NCBI GenBank assembly: GCA_964481075.1
Contig: CAYZSD010000063.1
Span: 1 to 18,579 of the forward strand
DNA from: MWFE01 sp964481075
GTDB lineage: Bacteria > Bacteroidota > Bacteroidia > Bacteroidales > Tenuifilaceae
Direction of reading: 5' to 3'
DNA length: 18,579 nucleotides
The notes beneath the pieces were generated by a model that ran no database searches, had not been told where the DNA came from, and saw only the letters and a program-made list of their open reading frames with translations. Position 1 is the first letter of the stretch; every line of letters starts with the position of its first letter. This document shows, piece after piece, positions 8,029-14,981 of the stretch. The position numbers and the translations under genes were made by a program.

Positions 8029-9653
8029 TCTACAACTATTTTACTATGCAATACCCAATTACCGGTTGACAAACTAATTATGTAAAGTCCTGGCGAAAAC
8101 CCAGAAGGGAGTTGAACTTCAAATGTATTTGAATAGGGTTGTACCAATTCTTGATATACACAGTTTCCTAGCGACGAAAAGAATGAAATTCTTACTAAAC
8201 TATTCACATCAAAAGGCACTTTAACGGTTAGTTGACCCCTTGTTGGATTTGGGTAAACTTCGAGCTTACGATTTTCGAAAGCATAGGGCGAAGATGTGCC
8301 AAACAAAGCCTTCTCGAAGTTGGGCAATCCGTAACCTAAAGTTGTGGTGGGATTATTGTAACTACTTGCTGAAGAGACTATTTTATTGGCTAATTCGCTT
8401 ACATTTAAATCGGGGAATGCTTGCCAAAGGCATGCTGCCAACCCCGATATCACAGGCGCAGAAAGCGATGTTCCATTCGCTGTCCCGATAAAGCCATCGG
8501 AGGTTTGGACTGCGGTACCCATTCCAAGAGCTACAACATCTGGTTTTACTCTTCCATCGTAGGAAGGACCACGGGAACTGAAAGGGGCATAATCGCCGTA
8601 AACATTCACTGCGCCAACTGTAAGACTTCCTATTGCATCGGCGGGGCTTGTAATGTAAGCCCACGAAGAGTTGCCCTCGTTTCCGGCACTCACCACAACA
8701 AGAATGCCTGCTTGTGCAGCATAGCTAGCTGCCCTTGCCGATGGAGTAGTTTGTCCATCCATGCTCGAATAGGAATGGTTTTGCCAAGATAAATCGAACT
8801 GGGAATACCCTAATGATGAGTTAATTACATCAACGCCAAGGCTATCAGCCAGTTCAGCAGCAGCGGCCCAGTTATACTCCTCAATGATTTGCTCACTTCC
8901 TGCATCCTCACTTCGAAGCAGAACATAGCTCGCCTCTGGTGCTGTTCCAATCAGTTGCCCTGGAATGTTTGAAGCCATTACCGAAAGCACAACCATGCCG
9001 TGAGTATGCTCCTGATACATATCAGACTCGGAATTCACAAAGTCTCTCTCAAATAATATCCTTCCTCCTCCCCTCAAACTATCGAAGGCAGGCAATGTAT
9101 TTACAGCATAGTACCCAGCGTCCAAGAGGGCAATAACCATATTTTGACCTCTAAAGCCATTATTATGAAGCACATGTCCGTTAAGCATCTTCACCTGATT
9201 TGTTGAGAAACCATATTCGTAAAAATCGCTGGTACTGCCGGTGCTTTTTTGTAGTTGCCTTGAACGAATTTCGGGTAAAGGCTTTGACTTAACATTTTTC
9301 TGAAAAATAAGCTCCATGCTTGAAACAAAAGAAAGGTTGAGTATATCGTTGATCATTGTGCTACTATACACTTCAACAACAACACCATTGAACCATTTTA
9401 AGGGGTAAAGCACCTTAGCACCAGTTTCTCGAACCTGATTTATATAGCTATATGAAACTGGAATATCGATTTCTGTAACAGCAATCCCCTGTTTTGCCCT
9501 TCGGTCTATTGAACGTTGGCTAAGAAACTCTGAAGGAGAATCAATACTATATGTACTCTCCTGTTTGTCGGTAAAGGAAATAAAGTATTTGTCCTGACAG
9601 TATGAAAGATTCGCTATAAGAAGAAAAAGAAGTATTCCAAGAAATCGAATCAT
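8025..9653 (-). CDS. Secreted S8 (subtilisin-like) serine protease with T9SS sorting domain
   Basis: 542-aa exported protease. Seen: Sec signal peptide about 1-19 (hydrophobic core, SYC|Q boundary; Tyr before Cys argues against a lipobox); N-terminal region about 22-150 with the FLSQRSIDRRAKQGI block common in Bacteroidota S8 proteases, probably propeptide-like; catalytic domain about 150-450 with Asp178 (LLDAG), His218 (HTHGM), oxyanion Asn325 (SAGNEG) and Ser396 (NGTSLSAP), so the triad is complete; C-terminal type A T9SS domain about 460-542 with VYPNPTRGQLTV and GLYIISL motifs. Known for the family: such domains direct outer-membrane passage by the type IX system and are then removed. It is therefore probably released or anchored at the cell surface and may degrade external proteins. 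It overlaps xseA by 4 nt and lies 77 nt downstream of the S4-domain gene. The substrate cannot be told from sequence. Confidence 0.94.
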   Translation of the reverse strand: MIRFLGILLFLLIANLSYCQDKYFISFTDKQESTYSIDSPSEFLSQRSIDRRAKQGIAVTEIDIPVSYSYINQVRETGAKVLYPLKWFNGVVVEVYSSTMINDILNLSFVSSMELIFQKNVKSKPLPEIRSRQLQKSTGSTSDFYEYGFSTNQVKMLNGHVLHNNGFRGQNMVIALLDAGYYAVNTLPAFDSLRGGGRILFERDFVNSESDMYQEHTHGMVVLSVMASNIPGQLIGTAPEASYVLLRSEDAGSEQIIEEYNWAAAAELADSLGVDVINSSLGYSQFDLSWQNHSYSSMDGQTTPSARAASYAAQAGILVVVSAGNEGNSSWAYITSPADAIGSLTVGAVNVYGDYAPFSSRGPSYDGRVKPDVVALGMGTAVQTSDGFIGTANGTSLSAPVISGLAACLWQAFPDLNVSELANKIVSSASSYNNPTTTLGYGLPNFEKALFGTSSPYAFENRKLEVYPNPTRGQLTVKVPFDVNSLVRISFFSSLGNCVYQELVQPYSNTFEVQLPSGFSPGLYIISLSTGNWVLHSKIVVE

Positions 9654-9730
9654 AATATCCTTATTAACATTTATTTATAGAATGCTTGTATAAAAAAATT
9701 ATCTCTTTAACCTCACTTTTTAAGAATGGT

Positions 9731-9955
9731 TCAGGAAATAGATCTTTCTGAGGTTATTCTAATTGAAACCCCCTTACATGTAACCACATCACCGTGTCGT
9801 AGCTTTGCTCTCTTTCTCTCCTCACGATTACCATTTATCGTAACCATCCCTTCCTCAACTAATCTTTGAGCATCTCCACCACTTTGTGCAATTCTTGAAG
9901 CCTTAAGCAACTGAATTAAAGGAATATAATCCTCATTAATAGCAAATATACGCAT
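9731..9955 (-). CDS. Small S4-domain RNA-binding protein (YbcJ-like)
   Basis: 74-aa protein made almost entirely of one S4 RNA-binding fold: LIQLLKASRIAQSGGDAQRLVEEGMVTING followed by a basic EERKRAKLRHGDVV loop and a final beta strand. This pattern (helix with S.. GGDA…, VxVNG strand, RKRxKLxxGD) is that of the stand-alone YbcJ / S4_2 family, which is thought to bind structured RNA or ribosomal RNA; the precise role is not established. Starts with ATG at 9955, the first gene of the minus-strand run, divergent from nnr across a 137-nt spacer. The downstream protease follows after 77 nt, so co-transcription is possible but not shown. Confidence 0.85.
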   Translation of the reverse strand: MRIFAINEDYIPLIQLLKASRIAQSGGDAQRLVEEGMVTINGNREERKRAKLRHGDVVTCKGVSIRITSERSIS

Positions 9956-9973
9956 TGTATTAAAAAATGTTTT

Positions 9974-10018
9974 GCAAGATACTACATAAATAGGATATTT
10001 ACATATAGTATCTCTTGC
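9974..10018. repeat. Imperfect inverted repeat in divergent promoter region
   Basis: Left arm GCAAGATACTA (9974-9984) and right arm TAGTATCTCTTGC (10006-10018) are reverse complements except for a 2-nt TC insertion in the right arm. They are separated by 21 nt. Flanking TTTT / AAAA runs extend the symmetry. It could be an operator for a dimeric regulator or simply two mirror-image promoter regions. Confidence 0.6.
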
Positions 10019-10062
10019 ACAAAATGTATTAATCTGAAAATCATTGAAAACGAAAATAGGTT

Positions 10063-10070
10063 TATATTTG
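10063..10070 (+). promoter_or_regulatory. Bacteroidota-type -7 element upstream of nnr
   Basis: TATATTTG is an exact match to the TAnnTTTG consensus. It ends 22 nt before the nnr ATG, implying a very short leader of about 15 nt. A possible -33 TTG (10044-10046) lies 16 nt upstream, slightly shorter than usual spacing. Confidence 0.55.
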
Positions 10071-10092
10071 CTATATCAAAGAACTCCGAAAT

Positions 10093-11601
10093 ATGAAACT
10101 ATTCACCTGCCGTCAGATACAAGACATTGATTCGTACACAATTGAATATGAGCCGATTTCATCGTATTTACTTATGGAACGGGCAGCAAAAGCCTTGTTT
10201 GAAAGAATTACATCGATGTACAATTCCTCATGGCCTGTTATTGTTTTTTGTGGACCTGGAAATAACGGTGGCGATGGTGCTGCAATTGGTCGTATGCTTC
10301 TTGAGAGGGGATATAAAGCTGAAATTTTTATCATTAGCTCTAGCAAGTACTCAAAGGATCTGTATGCCAACCTTGAAATCTTGAAAAAGAATGGTGTTGT
10401 TGTTACTTACATCAGCACTGCTAATGATTTCCCCGTGTTAAATGAAAAAATACTGGCCATTGACAGTCTTTTCGGTTCAGGACTCGCAAAACCCCTCGAA
10501 GGGCTTGCAGCAAGCCTTGTTGAGCATATTAATCATTCTAATTGTGAGGTACTTGCAATCGACATTCCATCAGGGCTTTTCGGTGAGGCTAACCCCTTCC
10601 CTAACCCAAATTCTGTTATCAAAGCAAAAAGGACGTTAACAATACAATTCCCAAAGATAAGTTTCTTTTACTCTGAAAACCATTGCTTTGTGGGCGATTG
10701 GGAGGTAGTTGATATTAGTCTTCATCCCAAAGCAATTGAGCAAACAGAAACATCTTTTCACATAATTGACAATGATTTAGCAAGAACCATCCGTAAACCA
10801 AGAAAAAAATTTGATCATAAAGGTGTTTTTGGCCATTCATTAATTATTGCAGGAAGCACAGGCATGTTTGGTGCGGCAATTCTGAGTGCGAAAGCTTGCA
10901 TAAAATCTGGTTCGGGGCTTGTTACACTCCACATTCCGAAGCAAGGATCAATGATTGCCCATTGTTCAATACCAGAAATAATGGTTAATACTGATGCCGA
11001 CAAACATTTTGTAACTGAAACACATAACCTCGAAAAATACACCTCAATTGGAATTGGGCCAGGAATTGGTACGAACCCCAAAACTGCGAAGGCTTTTCGA
11101 CAACTCCTACATGAAACAAAAGTTCCAATTGTTATTGACGCCGATGCTCTAAACATTATCTCACAACAAACTGATTTACTTAATATTATACCATCGAATT
11201 CGATTATCACCCCACATCCTGGAGAATTTTCTCGCTTATTTGGGGAAACTACCTCAGGATACGAACGGTTGGTTAAGGCCAAGGAAAAGGCAATGATGTA
11301 TGGAATTGTAATCGTTCTAAAAGGAGCTTACACACAGGTTGTTTGTCCCGATGCTACAGTTTACTTCAATAGCACCGGAAACCCAGGTATGGCAACAGCT
11401 GGAAGCGGTGATGTGCTAACTGGAATGATTACATCATTATTAGGGCAGGGCTATTCTCCAAAAGACGCTGCCATTTTAGGAGTTTATATTCATGGCCTTG
11501 CAGGTGATATAGCAATGCAAGAAACAGGACAAGAATCGCTGGTTGCTTCTAACATTATTGACTCTCTGGGTAAGGCATTTCATAAAATTGCTGAGAAGTA
11601 A
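10093..11601 (+). CDS. nnr: Bifunctional NAD(P)H-hydrate epimerase / ADP-dependent NAD(P)H-hydrate dehydratase
   Basis: Metabolite-repair enzyme that restores hydrated, inactive NADHX/NADPHX: the N-terminal YjeF_N domain interconverts R and S epimers and the C-terminal carbohydrate-kinase-like domain dehydrates the S form using ADP. Seen: N-domain about 1-220 with GPGNNGGDG (54-62), AIDSLFGSGL (122-131) and AIDIPSGL (155-162); C-domain about 240-500 with IIAGSTGMFGAA (251-262), IGPGIG (321-326), DADALN (349-354), TPHPGEFSRL (373-382) and the GNPGMATAGSGDVLTGM nucleotide/phosphate motif (429-445). The 502-aa length is normal for the fused form, with both halves intact. Start is ATG 10093 behind a TATATTTG promoter element. 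It is followed after 125 nt by an independently promoted lipoprotein gene; no clear terminator was found between them. Confidence 0.95.
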   Translation: MKLFTCRQIQDIDSYTIEYEPISSYLLMERAAKALFERITSMYNSSWPVIVFCGPGNNGGDGAAIGRMLLERGYKAEIFIISSSKYSKDLYANLEILKKNGVVVTYISTANDFPVLNEKILAIDSLFGSGLAKPLEGLAASLVEHINHSNCEVLAIDIPSGLFGEANPFPNPNSVIKAKRTLTIQFPKISFFYSENHCFVGDWEVVDISLHPKAIEQTETSFHIIDNDLARTIRKPRKKFDHKGVFGHSLIIAGSTGMFGAAILSAKACIKSGSGLVTLHIPKQGSMIAHCSIPEIMVNTDADKHFVTETHNLEKYTSIGIGPGIGTNPKTAKAFRQLLHETKVPIVIDADALNIISQQTDLLNIIPSNSIITPHPGEFSRLFGETTSGYERLVKAKEKAMMYGIVIVLKGAYTQVVCPDATVYFNSTGNPGMATAGSGDVLTGMITSLLGQGYSPKDAAILGVYIHGLAGDIAMQETGQESLVASNIIDSLGKAFHKIAEK

Positions 11602-11726
11602 TAGCTAGTAACACAATATTATTTGATAGAAAAAAGTTATAGTTTTCGAATCGATTCTCTTAGTATATTTGCACTCTAGCATTAGTTGTTTTTAAAACCT
11701 TGCAAAACTAACTATAATTAATCAAA
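11602..11726 (+). promoter_or_regulatory. Promoter region of the DUF4831 lipoprotein-Nudix unit
   Basis: 125-nt AT-rich spacer. TATATTTG at 11664-11671 matches the TAnnTTTG -7 consensus exactly, with a T-rich run (11643-11646) in place of a clear -33 TTG. A predicted start near 11678 would give a leader of about 50 nt. The perfect 10-bp palindrome GAATCGATTC (11648-11657) lies directly upstream of the -7 element and may be an operator. No terminator hairpin for nnr was recognised. Confidence 0.55.
11648..11657. repeat. 10-bp perfect palindrome in promoter spacer
   Basis: GAATCGATTC equals its own reverse complement and lies 6 nt upstream of the TATATTTG element, where a bound protein would block RNA polymerase. 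Short palindromes arise by chance, so an operator role is only a suggestion. Confidence 0.4.
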
Positions 11727-12854
11727 ATGCGTAGAATAACAATTGCTGTCCTGCTTTTATCAATTGTAACCTTGCTATCGTGTAAGACTAAACAAGTGGC
11801 AACTAATGTACAACAAGCAGAAAATGTGAACATCCTTTCTAGAAAAGGGATGGTTTACACTCTTCCAAAAACAGTATTTAGGGTGAAGGTTAAGGCAGTA
11901 CATACATCTGTTCTACCTGGGCCCTACTCCCAGTTTGCCGAAAAGTATCTGGGAATTAGCAATGTTTTTGCTTCGCAGAAGAACCAGTGGGAAATACAAG
12001 AGGTAAACGTTTTCTCGTTTACTGAACCTGACCTGAAATACTTCTTTGTTGTTGAACCTGGCGATGACTACAAATGTGGTTTCATGCAGCTTACTCAGAA
12101 CGGTTTAATCATCCCATCATTACAAATTGGCTTTCAGAATATTGAGCACGGAGTTAAACCATTACCCGCCGAGTTTTTCGACCCCAGATATCACGACCTA
12201 TCACCAACTCCTTTCATTGCAACTGAAACAACCACCCATTACTCACGGGTATTGCAAGACAGCGTGTTCATTAGAGTGCCTGTTCACAAAACGGTGGTAT
12301 TGGAAAAATCGCTTGAGGATAAGGCTCGAGAAGCTGCTGAGTTTATTTTCTCCCTCCGCAAGCGTCGCTTCGAACTTCTATCGGGCGATGCCGATTTTGT
12401 TGCCGAAGGCAAGGCCGTTGATATAGTGCTTAACGAGATAAAACGTCTTGAAGATGAATACTTAACTTTATTCACAGGAAAAAGACACCAAACTTTCTCA
12501 ACCCATTGGTTCAACTATTCGGTTGAACCTGAGGGTCAGGAAACTGCTATACTATTCCGTTTCTCTGCAACAAGGGGTGTTCTTTCACCATCCGATTTAA
12601 GTGGTAGTCCAGTAATTATTAATATAACCTCACCTGAAAGTTGGAAAGGAATCGAGATTCTAAATAAGCTTGCAAACGAAAAGGATTTGCCCCGTACCGA
12701 TTTGGTTTACTACCGATTACCAGTTCCTGTTAGTATTAGAATCTCCGACTCCCAAACAGAGTTTTTTAACAGCAGATCGAGCGTTTTTCAGCTCGGGCCA
12801 TTGCTTAGAATCCCTCCAGAACTACTTGTAGAAAAGGTTCCTATTAACAAATAA
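11727..12854 (+). CDS. DUF4831-family lipoprotein
   Basis: 375-aa predicted lipoprotein of unknown function. Seen: short positive N-terminus, hydrophobic stretch about 4-18 and a lipobox LLSC with Cys19, followed by Lys rather than Asp. The mature part contains YTLPKTVFRVKV (44-55), GPYSQFAEKYLGI (65-77), an EAAEFIFSLRKRRFELLSGD helix (202-221) and LEDEYLTLFTGK (241-252). These are the blocks I associate with DUF4831, a Bacteroidota-restricted family that often has its own Cys lipobox. Starts with ATG 11727 behind a TATATTTG promoter. The Nudix gene begins one nucleotide after its stop, so the two are almost certainly co-transcribed, perhaps with translational coupling. No catalytic motif was recognised; the biochemical role is unknown. 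Confidence 0.8.
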   Translation: MRRITIAVLLLSIVTLLSCKTKQVATNVQQAENVNILSRKGMVYTLPKTVFRVKVKAVHTSVLPGPYSQFAEKYLGISNVFASQKNQWEIQEVNVFSFTEPDLKYFFVVEPGDDYKCGFMQLTQNGLIIPSLQIGFQNIEHGVKPLPAEFFDPRYHDLSPTPFIATETTTHYSRVLQDSVFIRVPVHKTVVLEKSLEDKAREAAEFIFSLRKRRFELLSGDADFVAEGKAVDIVLNEIKRLEDEYLTLFTGKRHQTFSTHWFNYSVEPEGQETAILFRFSATRGVLSPSDLSGSPVIINITSPESWKGIEILNKLANEKDLPRTDLVYYRLPVPVSIRISDSQTEFFNSRSSVFQLGPLLRIPPELLVEKVPINK

Positions 12855-12855
12855 T

Positions 12856-13479
12856 ATGGGTGACTTCCATCATATTGTTTCCACTCTTAAAAGCAATTTA
12901 AAAAAGGAATTACCTGGTTTTGAGGCACAGAAAAAGATGGCTCCTTCTTTCAGAGGAGAGTTTCCTTTTCGGTCCAATAAAAACCTTACCCCACGCAACA
13001 GTGCTGTTTTGATATGCATCTATCCCAATGAGGGAAAGGCAACAACCATACTTATCAAACGAACTACGTACAACGGAGCGCATAGTGGGCAAGTAAGTTT
13101 CCCTGGGGGCAAGCAAGAGGGAAATGATGAGTCACTAATAGAAACTGCTTTAAGAGAAACAAGGGAAGAAGTTGGTATTTCAGAGAAACTTGTACGTGTT
13201 CTTGGAGTGCTTACTCCTTTACATATCCCTGTAAGCAATATGGTTGTTCTCCCGGTAATTGGGGTGTTAGAACAACAACCAGAAATACACCTTAACCTTC
13301 AGGAAGTTGAGTACCCTATCTTTGTAGGGCTTGAATGCTTTAAGGATAATCGATTCAAATCGGTTAAGATTCTTAAAGTCAACAACGTTCCAATTTCTGC
13401 TCCTTTCTATTCCGTTGAAGGAGAATTTGTGTGGGGTGCTACTGCTATGATAATTTCTGAACTAACCGAGGTCTTCTAA
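12856..13479 (+). CDS. Nudix hydrolase, CoA-pyrophosphatase type (NudL/PCD1-like)
   Basis: 207-aa Nudix enzyme, probably cleaving coenzyme A or oxidised CoA to 3',5'-ADP and 4'-phosphopantetheine. Two features point to the CoA-diphosphatase subgroup: the upstream motif ILIKRTTYNGAHSGQVSFPGG (65-85), matching LLTxR…HxGQxxFPGG, and the Nudix box with Glu92, RETREEVGI (100-108) carrying the metal-binding glutamates. The spacing between the box glycine and first glutamate is one residue longer than the generic pattern, which is common in this subgroup. ATG at 12856 follows the lipoprotein stop by one base. The TAA stop overlaps the convergent transglycosylase stop (13476-13479 shared). Substrate specificity is inferred from motif similarity only. 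Confidence 0.88.
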   Translation: MGDFHHIVSTLKSNLKKELPGFEAQKKMAPSFRGEFPFRSNKNLTPRNSAVLICIYPNEGKATTILIKRTTYNGAHSGQVSFPGGKQEGNDESLIETALRETREEVGISEKLVRVLGVLTPLHIPVSNMVVLPVIGVLEQQPEIHLNLQEVEYPIFVGLECFKDNRFKSVKILKVNNVPISAPFYSVEGEFVWGATAMIISELTEVF

Positions 13480-14897
13480 TCGCGGATAATATTCTGATAG
13501 TGCTTATATCTTTCAAGGATCTGGTTAACATAATTGTAGGTTTCCCTTCCCCTAAAGTACCCAAACCTCACTGTAGTATCGCAGTAATAATCGGGATTTG
13601 ACTTGTTGAGAATAAAAAAATCAACATTATTATCCCAAATATTAGGGTTTTTCCCATGTTTTCGTGCAAGGTTTCTTGCATCGTTAACATGGCCAATACC
13701 TGCATTGTAGGACGCAAGGATAAACTTTATCCTCTCCTGTGAATCGGTTATGCTATCCTCAAAACGACGCTCGAGCCAGCGGAGATACCTTGCACCTGCG
13801 TCGATTTGGGTATATGGGTCGGATTGATGTTTTATTCCAAAGAAGTCCGATGTACTAGGCATGAACTGCATTAAACCGTATGCTCCCCTATGCGACTGCA
13901 CATTGTGTTTGAACCTACTCTCCTGATAAACCATAGCAGCAAATAGTCTCCAGTCCCAATCAATACTCATGCTAGCACGCTTAAACCTTTCGTCGAAGGG
14001 CGAGATTCGACCCATCTTAATTTTGGTATTCTCATTAATAATCCTTCTGGCCCAGAAAGGGTTATCGAAGTATTTTCCTTTGATAATCCGATATTCGGCA
14101 GTACCAGAAAAACTTGCAAGCCATTCGTTCAGCTTATCTAAAAGCTGAGGAGAATGCTTCCCTAAAGCCCAGGCAAGATTCTGTTCAAAGCTAATCGGAG
14201 TTTCAATATCTATATTGCTGTAATAAAACGAGTTAACCTTAGCTATATCCTCATCGCAAACAGTGTAATCAATTTCACCGTTGGCAACCAACTCAATTAG
14301 CTCATCAACCTCATAGTTTGCCATTTCCACAATGATAATTGTCTCCCCTATCTCATCCGAGAGATTTCGAAGCCTATGAGCCGAGGCTGAGCTTTTCTGA
14401 ACATAAACAATCTTCTTTGCCAAGTCAATTGGGTTTCTTATTAGCCCACCTTCAGTGTCATTTGTTTGGGATTTTCTCTGAACAATAACCTGACGGGTTT
14501 TTCCGTGAGGAATTGAAAAGTTGTATTTCTTGCTTCTCTGCCCAGTAATAGTAAGGTTATTTGCAAAGATGTCAACCTCACCATTTTCTAACATTTTAAA
14601 TGATTCATCGAGGTTGTTCTCAGCAATAATCTCAAGTCGTACGCCAAGATATGAAGCAAAAGCCTGCAACATATCGAACTGGAAGCCCATTGGAGCACCC
14701 TGATATATGAAGTAATTTGTGGAATTAAAATCGGTAACAGCAACAAGCACACCCTCCTCAAGAATATGCTCTAAATCTCTTTTGCCATCGATACCCTTAA
14801 CACGCTTATTCCCTCTATTCTGGCTACAACCTACAATAAACGCTGAAAGCAAGAGCAGAAGAAAGACACGGGCTATAGTATTGATTATCAACTTCAT
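13476..14897 (-). CDS. mltF: MltF-like lytic transglycosylase lipoprotein (SBP_bac_3 + SLT)
   Basis: 473-aa predicted lipoprotein that cleaves peptidoglycan glycan strands, producing 1,6-anhydromuropeptides. Seen: signal peptide ending in lipobox IVGC with Cys24; a solute-binding-protein-3-like domain about 50-275 (VLVAVTDFNSTNYF, GEVDIFANNLTIT, GEIDYTVCDE), which in MltF is regulatory rather than transport-linked; SLT domain about 305-470 with catalytic Glu326 in VYQES, AYGLMQFMPST and ILASYNAGIGH. This two-domain order is the MltF layout. The start chosen is ATG 14897, because it alone directly begins the signal peptide and lies about 22 nt below a TATCTTTG promoter. The frame continues open to a TTG at 14954, which is unlikely as it precedes the promoter. 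It is convergent with the Nudix gene and downstream of a porin gene. Confidence 0.9.
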   Translation of the reverse strand: MKLIINTIARVFLLLLLSAFIVGCSQNRGNKRVKGIDGKRDLEHILEEGVLVAVTDFNSTNYFIYQGAPMGFQFDMLQAFASYLGVRLEIIAENNLDESFKMLENGEVDIFANNLTITGQRSKKYNFSIPHGKTRQVIVQRKSQTNDTEGGLIRNPIDLAKKIVYVQKSSASAHRLRNLSDEIGETIIIVEMANYEVDELIELVANGEIDYTVCDEDIAKVNSFYYSNIDIETPISFEQNLAWALGKHSPQLLDKLNEWLASFSGTAEYRIIKGKYFDNPFWARRIINENTKIKMGRISPFDERFKRASMSIDWDWRLFAAMVYQESRFKHNVQSHRGAYGLMQFMPSTSDFFGIKHQSDPYTQIDAGARYLRWLERRFEDSITDSQERIKFILASYNAGIGHVNDARNLARKHGKNPNIWDNNVDFFILNKSNPDYYCDTTVRFGYFRGRETYNYVNQILERYKHYQNIIRD

Positions 14898-14925
14898 AAA
14901 CAAAACGAATTGGTGAAAACGGGTA

Positions 14926-14933
14926 CAAAGATA
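14926..14933 (-). promoter_or_regulatory. Bacteroidota-type promoter of the mltF-like gene
   Basis: Minus strand reads TATCTTTG here, an exact TAnnTTTG match, with TTG at 14952-14954 lying 18 nt upstream, inside the spacing reported for Bacteroidota -33/-7 promoters. A start near 14920 gives a leader of about 22 nt to ATG 14897 and supports that start. Confidence 0.6.
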
Positions 14934-14958
14934 TAACAATGCAGAAAAAAACAACCTG

Positions 14959-14981
14959 TTTTTTGACCATCAGTCAAAAAA
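14959..14981 (-). terminator. Possible weak terminator at the end of the porin gene
   Basis: Perfect 9-bp inverted repeat: TTTTTTGAC (14959-14967) and GTCAAAAAA (14973-14981) around a 5-nt loop. On the minus strand it is followed by a T7 run (about 14945-14951). The porin stop codon (14970-14972) lies in the loop. Six of nine pairs are A-T, so it is a weak hairpin. Confidence 0.45.

Larger units (their letters stand above)
9956..10092. promoter_or_regulatory. Divergent intergenic region between S4-domain gene and nnr
   Basis: 137-nt AT-rich spacer carrying start-proximal control for both divergent genes. On the plus side a TATATTTG element sits just upstream of nnr. On the minus side the sequence TATCTTGC (about 9974-9981) is only a partial match to the Bacteroidota -7 consensus. 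An imperfect inverted repeat occupies the middle. No open reading frame of interest was seen. Confidence 0.55.

Noticed and set aside
8421..8792. Plus-strand open frame opposite the S8 protease
   Set aside because: It is Cys- and Arg-rich with no recognisable fold and lies opposite the catalytic domain, so it is a shadow frame.
10815..11282. 155-codon open frame on the minus strand inside nnr
   Set aside because: It is antisense to conserved NnrD motifs, resembles no known family and is best explained as a shadow of the real gene.
14898..14954. TTG start at 14954 for the mltF-like gene
   Set aside because: It precedes an exact TAnnTTTG promoter, and the signal peptide begins naturally at ATG 14897.
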